DNA of 11,793 nt from Blastococcus sp. CT_GayMR20 (GCF_004570345.1 NZ_SPQM01000141.1:1-11793); one strand, 5' to 3'; numbered from the stretch's first letter, positions 1 to 7,178 are shown. Notes: generated from the sequence alone by a model not told the origin. Made by a program: numbers and translations.

Positions 1-2634
1 GCCGCCACGCCGGCGCGTCCGGTGACTCCGGCGTGGAGCGCGACCCCGGCCCACCCGGCGGCCGCCCCCCAGGACGACGAGCGGGTCAGCGAGTTCGCCG
101 GCCTGCTGGCCGCCCAGCAGGCCGAGGCACCGGCCCCCGCGTACACCCGGACGGCGTTCCCGCGCGCCTCTTTCCCGCGCACGGGTCCGCAGGTCCGCGC
201 CGGCGGACCGCTCGTCGACGACGAGGACGAGCCGGCCGACGGCCTTCCGGCCCCCAGCGCACCGTCCCCCTTCACCGCTGCGCTCGCGCGGATGGTCGCC
301 GGGGACCAGGACGTCCGTCAGGCCGTCAAGGAGGCCCTCGACCAGCCGTCAGGCGCGTTCGCGCGAGCCGTCGCGGCACCCTCGCCGGCCCGGCCGGCAC
401 CCATCGCACAGTCATCGGTGACGCCGCCCGCGGCGCCCCAGGAGGAGGAAACGGTGGGAGATCAGGTCGTCGCACCGCCCTCTCCGGTCATGGAGCACCC
501 GGTCATGGAGCACCCGGTCGTGGAGCACCCGGTCGTCGAACAGGCAGTCGTCGAGCACCCGGTGGAGGTGCCCACGTGGGCGGCCGAGCCCGAGGTGACG
601 GCCGCGTCGGTGTCCCCCCGCGAGGAGGCCATCGCCGACCTGCTGCGCGGAGCCCTCGCCCAGGGCCACTCCGACGAGGCGCTCGCCGGGATCCTCCGCA
701 AGGTGCTGGCCGGCGCGTCCCCGCAGACGGCGCTGACCGAGCCCGAGCTGCCTGCGCCGCTCCCCGCGCCGCAGGTGGCGCTGGCGGACATCGCGCTCGC
801 GGACATCCCGCTGACGGACATCGCGCTGACGGACATCGTGCTCGCGGACGAGGCGCCGGTGGACGAACTCCCCCGGGACCTCGTCGTGGAGACCGCTCCG
901 GAGACCGTCGCGCTGGTCGATGTCGCGGAGCCCGTCGCGGACCTGTTCGTGCACGACGACCCGGTCGAGGTCGTGGCCGAGGACGTCGTCGCCGAGGACG
1001 AGTTCGCCGCCGAGCCGGCCGCCCCGGTGTACGAGCCGACGTACTACTCCTCCTACGACGCGACGGGTCTGTTCGGGGACGTCGCCCCCGCGGCCAAGCC
1101 GTCCCTCGAGATGTGGGGCATCGAGCTGGCCGAGGTCCCGCTGTGGGGCGAGCCCGTCGCGGCGGCGCCGTCCTCCGACGACGAGCCCATCTGGCGTCCC
1201 GTCGTGTCGGACTCGGACCTCACCCCGGTGGACGACGCCCCGATCTGGGCCGAGGTCGCGCTGCAGGAGCCCGTCGCGGGCGCTGATGAGCACATCGAGA
1301 CGGACAGCGAGACCGCGACGGACGAGGTCGTGCCCGTCGAGGTCGAGGTCGAGGTCGAGGTCGAGGAGTTCGTGAGCACGACGGTCGCCGAGGTCGAGGA
1401 GCTGGCGCCGGTGCTGGCGCGCACTGCCAGCGACCCCGCTCCGATGATGTCGCTCGACACCACCACGGTCATGCCGCCGCTGTCTCTGCTGCCCCCGCTG
1501 CCGTCCTCGCGCGGGAGCCGTCGCGGCCGCCCGCCGGTCCCGATGTCGCCGTCGCGCTCCTCCCGGCCCGCCGTCCCGCCGCCGTCCGCTCCCCCGGCTG
1601 CCTCCGCTCCGGAGTCGACCGCACCGGTCGCGCCCGAGACGACCCCCGCCGAGATGCGCGAGGAGACCTCGGGTACGGACACCGTCCAGGCCGAGTCCAC
1701 CCGCGTCGACGCGGGGCTGTTCGACGACGCACCCACCGTCACGACGCCCGCCGCGAAGTCCTCGGCGCCCCGCCCGCCGGTGGTCGAGACGTCGTCGCTG
1801 CCCGCACCGGCCCCCCGGCTGCTCGCGACGGTCACGCGCCTGCCCGTCGCGCCCCAGATGGCTACCCTCGAGCCGGCCGACGAGGTCGACGAGCCCGTCG
1901 CCCCTGCGGCCGAGATCGAAGTGCCGGAACCGGCTCCCACCGCGCTGTTCGGGCCGGCCGTGCACGGCGACATCGCGGGCCGGCTCGAGGCGCTGGGCGT
2001 GCCCGCCGGTTTCCTGGCTGCCAGCTTCGCCGACGACGTCGCCGTCCAGGGCACCTACGCCGCTCTGACGCGGGCGCTCGCCCTGAAGCTGCCGAAGGCC
2101 CCCGAACTGCCGAACGGCGCCGGTGAGGTCCTCTTCGTCGTCGGCCCCGGTGTCGAGACCCTCCGCACCGCGCAGTCGCTGGCCGCCTCGCTGCGGCTCG
2201 ACCCGGACCGCGTGCAGTGGGCCACGCGCGGCGATCTGGCGGGGCTCGCGCCCAAGGGCAGCCGCATGACGACGGTCGAGACCGCCATCGACCGGCGTCA
2301 GGACGCCGCGGACGCCGGCACGATCACGATCGTCGCCGTGGATGCACCGCTGCGCACCGACTCGTACTGGATGTCGCAGATGCTCGCGATCTGGGCGCCG
2401 GTCGCGGTCTGGGCGGTCGTCGAGGCCACCCGCAAGCCCGAGGACCTCCTCCCGTGGATCGACGGGCTGCCGCGCGTCGACGCGCTGGTCGTGCAGGACA
2501 CCGACCTCAGCGCCGACCCGGCCGCCGTCCTCCGTCGGGTCGACATCCCCGTGGCCCTCCTCGACGGCGTCCCGGCGACCCCGCACCGCTGGGCGTCCCT
2601 CCTCTGCGAGCGACTGGAGAGCGTCGAGTCATGA
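1..2634 (+). CDS. Large low-complexity protein with C-terminal degenerate SRP/FlhF-GTPase-like domain (5' end outside window)
   Basis: The frame is open from base 1 with the same Ala/Pro-rich composition, so the gene almost certainly starts upstream; GTG at 22 is only the first start codon inside the window. About 640 of the 870 residues from that GTG are disordered Ala/Pro/Glu/Asp/Val-rich sequence with in-frame pentapeptide repeats and a Val-Glu run. The last ~220 residues (about nt 1960-2634) form a compact domain. It has a beta strand LFVVGPG where an SRP-type GTPase would carry its P-loop, but no GK[ST]. A strand TITIVAVDAP, then VVEATRKPEDL and VDALVV, and finally VALLDGVPATP, echo the later strands of FlhF/SRP GTPases. 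I infer an inactivated NTPase fold used for binding or scaffolding. Function is unknown to me. It overlaps the next gene by 4 nt (ATGA), so the two probably work together. Confidence 0.8.
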   Translation, partial: AATPARPVTPAWSATPAHPAAAPQDDERVSEFAGLLAAQQAEAPAPAYTRTAFPRASFPRTGPQVRAGGPLVDDEDEPADGLPAPSAPSPFTAALARMVAGDQDVRQAVKEALDQPSGAFARAVAAPSPARPAPIAQSSVTPPAAPQEEETVGDQVVAPPSPVMEHPVMEHPVVEHPVVEQAVVEHPVEVPTWAAEPEVTAASVSPREEAIADLLRGALAQGHSDEALAGILRKVLAGASPQTALTEPELPAPLPAPQVALADIALADIPLTDIALTDIVLADEAPVDELPRDLVVETAPETVALVDVAEPVADLFVHDDPVEVVAEDVVAEDEFAAEPAAPVYEPTYYSSYDATGLFGDVAPAAKPSLEMWGIELAEVPLWGEPVAAAPSSDDEPIWRPVVSDSDLTPVDDAPIWAEVALQEPVAGADEHIETDSETATDEVVPVEVEVEVEVEEFVSTTVAEVEELAPVLARTASDPAPMMSLDTTTVMPPLSLLPPLPSSRGSRRGRPPVPMSPSRSSRPAVPPPSAPPAASAPESTAPVAPETTPAEMREETSGTDTVQAESTRVDAGLFDDAPTVTTPAAKSSAPRPPVVETSSLPAPAPRLLATVTRLPVAPQMATLEPADEVDEPVAPAAEIEVPEPAPTALFGPAVHGDIAGRLEALGVPAGFLAASFADDVAVQGTYAALTRALALKLPKAPELPNGAGEVLFVVGPGVETLRTAQSLAASLRLDPDRVQWATRGDLAGLAPKGSRMTTVETAIDRRQDAADAGTITIVAVDAPLRTDSYWMSQMLAIWAPVAVWAVVEATRKPEDLLPWIDGLPRVDALVVQDTDLSADPAAVLRRVDIPVALLDGVPATPHRWASLLCERLESVES
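484..558 (+). repeat. Five 15-bp tandem units encoding P-V-(M/V)-E-(H/Q) pentapeptides
   Basis: Units of 15 bp begin at 484, 499, 514, 529 and 544. The first two are identical (ccggtcatggagcac), the third differs by one base and the last two are more diverged. The period is a multiple of three, so copy-number change by slippage would lengthen or shorten the linker of the large protein without breaking the frame. Confidence 0.85.
781..855 (+). repeat. Five 15-bp tandem units encoding L-(A/T)-D-(I/E)-X pentapeptides
   Basis: Units begin at 781, 796, 811, 826 and 841 and encode LADIA, LADIP, LTDIA, LTDIV and LADEA. They have the same 15-bp period as the array at 484-558 but an unrelated sequence, and both are in frame with the large protein. 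This suggests two separate expansions in one disordered linker. Confidence 0.85.
1336..1365 (+). repeat. Hexanucleotide run gtcgag x5 (Val-Glu dipeptide run)
   Basis: Five exact copies of gtcgag encode alternating Val-Glu inside the large protein. This short in-frame run adds acidic charge and is a likely slippage site. Confidence 0.8.
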
Positions 2635-2885
2635 GCCCCCTGCGCTGGGACGTGCTCCTCGTCGGGTTCGTGCTGGCCGTGCCCGTGGTCGCGCTCGGGC
2701 TGCGCGGGGACCTGTCGGCCGAAGAAGTCATGAACCGCGTGCTGTGGTGCCTGGGCGCCGGGTGGGCGGCCGTCGCGCTGCTGCGCTGGGCGAGCACCCC
2801 GAGACCGTCGGCTCCGCCGAGGACGACGCGGCCGACGGCGGCCGACCGCGGGGCCGGCGCCGACGCGGAGCGCTCCCCCGCCTGA
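2631..2885 (+). CDS. Small two-helix membrane protein, translationally coupled to the upstream large protein
   Basis: The ATG at 2631 overlaps the upstream TGA (2632-2634) as ATGA, the usual sign of translational coupling; a weak purine-rich stretch (ggagag) lies about 10 nt upstream inside the preceding gene. The 84-residue product begins MSPLRWDVLLVGFVLAV. Residues ~6-24 and ~33-52 are hydrophobic helices, separated by a short polar loop (RGDLSAEEVMNR). A Pro/Arg/Thr-rich cytoplasm-like tail of about 30 residues ends in RSPA. No family recognised. By position it could anchor the upstream GTPase-like protein at the membrane; this is inference. The same frame is open further upstream inside the large gene, but that part has the arginine-rich composition of an antisense or out-of-frame shadow. 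Confidence 0.7.
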   Translation: MSPLRWDVLLVGFVLAVPVVALGLRGDLSAEEVMNRVLWCLGAGWAAVALLRWASTPRPSAPPRTTRPTAADRGAGADAERSPA

Positions 2886-2970
2886 CGTCCCGCTCGTCCA
2901 CAGCTTCGCCGTCCGTCCACTGATCGTTGCGGGGACGCCGAGCTGGGCGATCCCACGGCACGGTGCTCGC

Positions 2971-3908
2971 GTGCCTCCGCCGCCACGCAGTGATGCCCAC
3001 CTGGTTCTCCGGCGAGACGCCGTACGGGATGGCTGGTCCGACGAGGACTCGCCCGCCTCGCGCGCGGCGGGCAGTGGACCAGGCTCAGTCGAGGTGCGTA
3101 CCTCGACGGTCAACTGCCGCCCACGGCCGTCGCGCGGCACGCCCTGCTGGTGGCCGCCACGATCGCAGGACTCCGCCGCGCCGCCGTGGTGAGCCACCAG
3201 TCAGCAGCTGTCCTGCTCGGGATGCCCCTGTGGGCTGCCCGTCTCGACCAGGTGCACATCACCCGCCGCCCACCTGCGTCGACCTCGACGTCCGGGCCGC
3301 TTCGCGTACACGTCGCCCGGCTCCGGGACGACGAACTGACCACCGTCGGCGGGATCACGGTGACCGACGTCGAGCGGACCGCCCTCGACCTCGCACGGAG
3401 CCTCCCGTTCGAGCCGGGCGTCGCGGCGGTGGACGCAGTCCTGAACGAAGGGCTGATCACCCGCGAGCTCCTCGAGCACCGGCTGTTCGACATCGCCGGC
3501 ACCCGCGGCAGCCGGCACGCGGCCCGGGTGATCACGTTCGCCGATGGGCGGAGCGGGAGCGTCGGTGAGAGCCGGAGCCGCGTGGCTCTGCACGAGCTGG
3601 GCCTCGCGCCGAGCTCACTGCAGCACGAGATACGGACGTCCGACGGGCGACTGGTGGGTCGCGCGGACTTCGCCTGGGAGGCGGAACGCGTGGTCGGCGA
3701 GTTCGACGGCCGCATCAAGTACGGGCGGCTGCTCCGCCCAGGGCAGGACCCTGGGGACGCCGTCTTCGAGGAGAAGCGTCGCGAGGACGCGATCCGCGAC
3801 GAGGGCTGGGAGGTCGTCCGCTGGACCTCGGCCGATCTGGGGAACCGCGAACGACTCTCTGCGCGCGTCCGGACAGCCCGGGAGCGGGGCGCTCGACGGC
3901 GACGGTGA
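2971..3908 (+). pseudogene. DUF559 / Vsr-like nuclease-fold gene with AbiEi-type N-terminus, broken by a -1 frameshift near 3048
   Basis: The long frame from GTG 3150 lacks the N-terminus usual for this family. The missing part is present just upstream in another frame: from GTG 2971 it reads VPPPPRSDAHLVLRRDAVRD and then GWSDED, and at 3048 it must pass to the 3150 frame, which continues LARLARGGQWTRLSRGAYLD and runs into the body (ATIAGLRRAAVVSHQSAAVL). One missing base in gactcgcc (expected gacctcgcc) explains the break. The 3150 frame has a stop at 2991 and no ATG or GTG between there and 3150. The C-terminal half is the DUF559 PD-(D/E)XK-like fold: GRADFAW, VVGEFDG.IKYG, then EKRREDAIRDEGWEVVRWT. 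An N-truncated product from 3150 (252 aa) would keep the nuclease motifs. A sequencing error is equally possible. Family members are common, poorly characterised, and often annotated beside AbiEi-type domains. Confidence 0.75.
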
Positions 3909-3912
3909 CGCG

Positions 3913-3980
3913 CATTGCGGGTGTTGTTCACAGGTTGCCGGTGCTGCAGCACCAGCCATGGTGGAACAACACCCGCAATG
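3913..3980. repeat. 68-bp interrupted palindrome, possible bidirectional terminator or dispersed palindromic element
   Basis: A perfect 17-bp inverted repeat has arms cattgcgggtgttgttc (3913-3929) and gaacaacacccgcaatg (3964-3980). It shares its centre (3946/3947) with a perfect 14-bp inner palindrome ggtgctgcagcacc (3940-3953). It fills the gap between the convergent DUF559 gene (ends 3908) and phoH (ends 4000), where a two-way terminator is expected. There is no T-tract on either side, which is common for actinobacterial terminators. The long AT-richer outer arms and the central symmetry also fit a REP/MITE-like element. Confidence 0.7.
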
Positions 3981-3999
3981 TGGCAGGCGCGGGGCCACG

Positions 4000-5295
4000 T
4001 CAGAGAGGGAGGTCCTCCAGCATCTCGGTCACCAGGGCGGCGATCGGCGAGCGCTCGGACCGGGTCAGCGTGGTGTGGCTGAACAGGTGGTGGCCCTTGA
4101 GCGCCTCGATGACGGCGGTGATGCCGTCGTGCCGGCCGACCCGGAGGTTGTCGCGCTGCGCCACGTCATGCGTGAGCACGACCCGCGAGCCGCTGCCGAG
4201 ACGGGAGAGCACGGTCAGCAGGACCCCGCGCTCGAGGGACTGCGCCTCGTCGACGATCACGAAGGAGTCGTGCAGCGACCGCCCGCGGATGTGGGTGAGC
4301 GGCAGTACCTCGATCAGCCCGCGCGAGTCGATCTCGTCGATGACCGCCGGGGAGACCAGCGCGCCGAGGGTGTCGTAGACCGCCTGGGCCCACGGCGACA
4401 TCTTCTCGTTCTCGCCGCCGGGCAGGTAGCCGAGCTCCTGACCACCGACGGCGTACAGCGGCCGGAAGATCACGACCTTCTTGTGCGCCCGCCGCTCCAT
4501 CACCGACTCCAGACCGGCGCACAGCGCCAGCGCGGACTTGCCGGTGCCGGCGCGGCCGCCGAGGGAGACGATGCCGATCTCGGGGTCGAGGAGCAGGTCG
4601 AGGGCGATCCGCTGCTCGGCGGAGCGCCCGTGCAGGCCGAACGCCTCCCGGTCGCCGCGGACCAGCCGCACCTGCTTGTCGGGCATGACCCGACCGAGCG
4701 CCGACCCCCGGGAGGAGAGCAGCACGAGCCCCGTGTGGGTGGGCAGCTCCGCCGCCGCCGGGATGAAGGCCTCGCCGGCGTCGTACAGCTCACCGAGCTC
4801 CGCGTCGTCCAGGGAGAGCTCGGCCATGCCGGTCCACCCCGCGTCGACGGCATCCATGACCCGGTACTCGTCGGTGCTCAGGCCGACCGCCGCGGCCTTC
4901 ACCCGGAGAGGGACGTCCTTGGTGATCAGGCAGACGTCGCGGCCCTCGGCGCGCAGGTTCAGCGCGACGACCATGATCCGGCTGTCGTTGCTGTCGTTGC
5001 GGAAGCCGGCCGGCAGCACGCCCGGGTCGCTGTGGTTGAGCTCGACGTGCAGCGTGCCGCCGTCCTCACCGATCGGCACCGGCGCGTCCAGCCGCCCGTG
5101 CGTCACCCGCAAGTCGTCGAGCATGCGCAGCGCCTGACGGGCGAACCAGCCGAGCTCCGGGTGGTTGCGCTTGTCCTCCAGCTCCCCGATCACGACGAGC
5201 GGGAGCACCACGTCGGAGTCGCCGAAGCGCATGAGGGCGCCCGGGTCGGACAGCAGGACGGAGGTGTCGAGGACATACGTGCGGCGAGTGGTCAC
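4000..5295 (-). CDS. phoH2: PhoH2-type PIN-PhoH fusion ATPase
   Basis: The 431-residue protein joins an N-terminal PIN nuclease domain to a C-terminal PhoH ATPase. PIN acidic residues are visible in YVLDTSVL (D10), VIGELEDKR (E38), NDSRIM (D104) and LITKDVPLR (D127). The PhoH part has Walker A GRAGTGKS (247-254), the family signature [17 protein letters not shown] (278-293), Walker B FVIVDEAQ (345-352) and the sensor-like [10 protein letters not shown]. PhoH2 proteins are reported as sequence-dependent RNA unwinding and cleaving enzymes; in mycobacteria they pair with a small upstream gene, phoAT, which I cannot identify here. I chose GTG 5295 because GGGAG (5303-5307) sits 7 nt upstream and the PIN domain begins at once; the longer open frame to 5442 adds only proline/arginine-rich non-family sequence. 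All catalytic motifs are intact. The gene converges on the DUF559 gene. Confidence 0.95.
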   Translation of the reverse strand: MTTRRTYVLDTSVLLSDPGALMRFGDSDVVLPLVVIGELEDKRNHPELGWFARQALRMLDDLRVTHGRLDAPVPIGEDGGTLHVELNHSDPGVLPAGFRNDSNDSRIMVVALNLRAEGRDVCLITKDVPLRVKAAAVGLSTDEYRVMDAVDAGWTGMAELSLDDAELGELYDAGEAFIPAAAELPTHTGLVLLSSRGSALGRVMPDKQVRLVRGDREAFGLHGRSAEQRIALDLLLDPEIGIVSLGGRAGTGKSALALCAGLESVMERRAHKKVVIFRPLYAVGGQELGYLPGGENEKMSPWAQAVYDTLGALVSPAVIDEIDSRGLIEVLPLTHIRGRSLHDSFVIVDEAQSLERGVLLTVLSRLGSGSRVVLTHDVAQRDNLRVGRHDGITAVIEALKGHHLFSHTTLTRSERSPIAALVTEMLEDLPL

Positions 5296-5302
5296 GAGGC
5301 GT

Positions 5303-5307
5303 CTCCC
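5303..5307 (-). promoter_or_regulatory. Ribosome binding site fixing the phoH2 start
   Basis: GGGAG on the minus strand lies 7 nt upstream of GTG 5295. It supports that start over the 49-codon-longer open frame. Confidence 0.7.
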
Positions 5308-5340
5308 GTGGGGCGCACGGCGCGCCCCCGCTCGAAGGTG

Positions 5341-5379
5341 GCCGGGCCCCGGCGCAGAGGCCGGGTTCCGGCCCCTCTG
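5341..5379 (-). terminator. Strong GC hairpins between the 5519-7958 cluster and phoH2 (terminator or phoH2 leader structure)
   Basis: There are two adjacent stems. Gccgggccccggc (5341-5353) is a 6-bp stem with a 1-nt loop. A second runs 5355-5379: CAGAGG pairs with CCTCTG and CCGG with CCGG around a gtt loop, with a 2-nt CC bulge. No T-run follows. They sit ~140 nt after the last ORF of the upstream minus-strand cluster and ~45 nt before the phoH2 start, so they could end the first transcript or fold in the leader of the second. The rest of 5296-5518 shows no further ORF; I find no convincing -35/-10 pair. Confidence 0.45.
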
Positions 5380-5518
5380 GTCGACGTGAACGTCAGCACC
5401 AACCGGGCCTCCCGTGGATGGCGAGGGCAGCTCGTCATCCACTGCGGACGCTAGAGCCCCCAGGTGACAACTTCGTGTCCTCTACCCCTATCGGGACCCG
5501 GCGTGTCCCCCGAAGTGG

Positions 5519-5659
5519 TTACCAATCGCCCGACGGATCCCATCGGTACCAGTCGTCGCCCGACTCGATCCGCGGCGGAATCGGCGTCGTGGTCGCCCAC
5601 GAAGAATTCACGTGCGCCCTCGACGAGGGTGCTCGGGCGGAGCCCGCCGGGAGCGTCAT
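5519..5659 (-). CDS. Candidate 46-residue small protein coupled by ATGA overlap
   Basis: ATG at 5659 overlaps the TGA of the small membrane-protein gene (5656-5658) as ATGA, and the frame runs to TAA at 5519. The product starts MTLPAGSARAPSSRAHVNSS and ends in an aromatic, acidic tail, SGDDWYRWDPSGDW. About 38 of 46 codons end in G or C, close to real genes here though lower than the best ones. The tail shows none of the Arg/Pro monotony of shadow frames. No family recognised. It would be the last gene of the prenyl synthase-DUF885-membrane protein cluster. Alternatively it is a chance ORF in intergenic DNA. Confidence 0.45.
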   Translation of the reverse strand: MTLPAGSARAPSSRAHVNSSWATTTPIPPRIESGDDWYRWDPSGDW

Positions 5660-5913
5660 CGGCGGTCGGGACGGTCCCGCCGGCCGGGCGGCCGCAGCGC
5701 CGGCCGTTCCACTGTGTCCGTCCGGTACCCGAGCTGCGGCTCGCGCCGGTGGTCGGGGGGACGGCGCGGCCGCGCGGCCACCAGGGCCCAGAGCAGCGGG
5801 ATCAGCAGCACCGGCCACTGCAGGGACAGGTCGCCGAGCCACACCAGCCCCGCCAGGAGGAACACCGCGAGCCAGCCCGCCGTCCACAGGCCGAGCGTCC
5901 GGTCGCGGGGCAT
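5656..5913 (-). CDS. Small membrane protein with two hydrophobic helices and basic tail
   Basis: ATG at 5913 lies 3 nt after the DUF885 stop (TGA, 5919-5917), so the two are almost certainly co-translated. The 85-residue product begins MPRDRTLGLWTAGWLAVFLL. Residues ~9-27 and ~30-47 are hydrophobic (LWTAGWLAVFLLAGLVWLG and LQWPVLLIPLLWALVAA), with an intervening short turn, followed by a tail of ~38 residues rich in Arg and Pro. No named family recognised; small two-helix proteins of this pattern are common hypotheticals in actinobacteria. Its 3' end overlaps the candidate 46-residue ORF. Confidence 0.75.
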   Translation of the reverse strand: MPRDRTLGLWTAGWLAVFLLAGLVWLGDLSLQWPVLLIPLLWALVAARPRRPPDHRREPQLGYRTDTVERPALRPPGRRDRPDRR

Positions 5914-5916
5914 GGG

Positions 5917-7128
5917 TCAGGCGGCCCGGAGCTCGGCGGTGACGGCGCGCGGCGTCAGGGGCTCGTCGAGCAACCGCAGGAAGCGGTCGGCGACCGGCTG
6001 GTCCGCCGGCCGGTCGGCCAGCCAGCGCGAGAGCAGGTCGTAGCCCTCGACGTAGGTGGAGATGTAGGCCCGCCACAGGGGGTCGGTGAGGAACCGGATC
6101 TGCTGGGCCGCCCGCTCGGCGCTGACCAGCGACCAGCGCTGGAGGTAGGCCGCGACCTCGGCGGTGTCGGCGCCGCGGTCGTGCAGCAGGATCGCGGCGT
6201 CCTGCCGCACGCGGTTGAGCGGGGCGGCCGCCGCGGCGACCCGTTCGGCGAGGTGCCCGTCGAAGCGGAGGCCCAGGTCGCCGAGGATCTCCGCCGCCCA
6301 CGGCCCCCATCCGTCGCCGATCGACGCCTGGACGCCGAGGTCGGCCAGCCCCTCGGCCATCAGGCACTCGGGCGTGTTGACGAGGAAGACCGTGTGCTCG
6401 GTGCGGGCGGCCCGCTCGACCAGGCCCCGCTCCTTGCGGCAGTGCTCGGTGTGGTGACCGGGGTAGGCCTCGTGGGCGACGAGGTGCGGCAGGTGGCCGA
6501 GGCGCTGCGGCAGGTCGGCGTTGATGGCCACCCGGGAGCGGTAGTCGCCCTCGTAGTAGTTGAAGCCCGACCACGGCTTGTCGGTGACCACCTCGTAGTG
6601 CACCGTCTCCACCTCGGGCAGGCCGTACTGACCCCGCACCCGGTCGCGCAGCGCGCTCGACAGCGCGTGCACGGCGGCCTCCAGCCGGTCCGGCGGGCAC
6701 TCCTCGCGGCGCCGGTGGGCGGCGTAGCGCTCGGCCAGCGACCCGCTGCCCGGCAGGAGGACGTCGAGGTCGGCGTGCGCGGCGGCGTAGACGGACTCGT
6801 CCCCGAGGACGACGTCGACCTGGAAGTAGCTGCGGACCTCCTCGACGAACCCGACCGGCTCGCCGTTCATCTTCCGCGCGGTGCACTCCAGGCCGGTCAG
6901 CTGACCGCGCAGGTAGTCGGCGCGGTCGGCAGGGAGGTCGGCGGCGTCGAGTTCGCGCAGCAGTCCCCGGGCCTGGTCGCGCAGGACCTGCGGCGTCGGC
7001 GCGGTCTCGTCGGCCACCTGCGCACGGACCCGCGGATCGCCGGTGTACGCGTCGACGAAGCCGGCCTCCAGCCGGTCGAACCGCAGCCCCAGCCGCACGT
7101 ACTCGAGGGGAAGATCGAGGCCAGCCAT
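5917..7128 (-). CDS. DUF885 family protein (putative zinc metallohydrolase)
   Basis: The 403-residue protein carries the DUF885 signature HEAYPGHH (residues 219-226), whose HExxxHH-like arrangement resembles a zinc site, and a downstream conserved MAEGLADLG with Glu 259 as a plausible third ligand. Other family-like stretches are SGFNYYEGDYRSRVAIN (187-203) and YVEGYDLL near residue 363. It has no signal peptide, so it is probably cytosolic. Many DUF885 proteins are longer (over 500 residues); this is a short form but appears complete. Peptidase or amidase activity is suspected for the family and not shown here. I chose ATG 7128, where MAGLDLPLEYVRLGLRFDRL begins the helical domain; no clear ribosome binding site is visible. 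It starts 50 nt after the prenyl synthase stop and runs into the small membrane-protein gene with a 3-nt gap, so it is likely part of the same operon. Confidence 0.88.
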   Translation of the reverse strand: MAGLDLPLEYVRLGLRFDRLEAGFVDAYTGDPRVRAQVADETAPTPQVLRDQARGLLRELDAADLPADRADYLRGQLTGLECTARKMNGEPVGFVEEVRSYFQVDVVLGDESVYAAAHADLDVLLPGSGSLAERYAAHRRREECPPDRLEAAVHALSSALRDRVRGQYGLPEVETVHYEVVTDKPWSGFNYYEGDYRSRVAINADLPQRLGHLPHLVAHEAYPGHHTEHCRKERGLVERAARTEHTVFLVNTPECLMAEGLADLGVQASIGDGWGPWAAEILGDLGLRFDGHLAERVAAAAAPLNRVRQDAAILLHDRGADTAEVAAYLQRWSLVSAERAAQQIRFLTDPLWRAYISTYVEGYDLLSRWLADRPADQPVADRFLRLLDEPLTPRAVTAELRAA

Positions 7129-7178
7129 GACCGGGAGTTTCGCAGCCCGGTCGACTCGTCCGGGAACCGGCGGTCCGA

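Noticed and set aside
484..855. CRISPR-like array because of regularly spaced repeats
   Set aside because: Units are contiguous 15-bp in-frame coding repeats with no spacers.
412..2586. 724-codon open frame on the minus strand opposite the large protein
   Set aside because: Composition is Arg/Gly/His/Asp monotony typical of an antisense shadow of GC-rich coding DNA; the plus-strand frame has the GC-rich third positions, repeats in frame and a foldable C-terminal domain.
3040..3056. Programmed ribosomal frameshift at the DUF559 break
   Set aside because: No slippery heptamer or homopolymer and no obvious downstream stem; a simple one-base loss or sequence error is simpler.
5296..5442. 49-codon N-terminal extension of phoH2 up to 5442
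   Set aside because: Extension is Pro/Arg/Gly-rich non-family sequence containing the hairpins, while GTG 5295 has a good GGGAG site and the PIN domain starts immediately.
3544..5454. 636-codon plus-strand frame antisense to phoH2
   Set aside because: The minus strand encodes an unmistakable PIN-PhoH protein; the plus-strand product has no motif and is a mirror of it.
5396..5518. Riboswitch or c-di-AMP leader upstream of phoH2
   Set aside because: I compared it with remembered ydaO-type motifs and found no matching conserved core; only generic GC stems.
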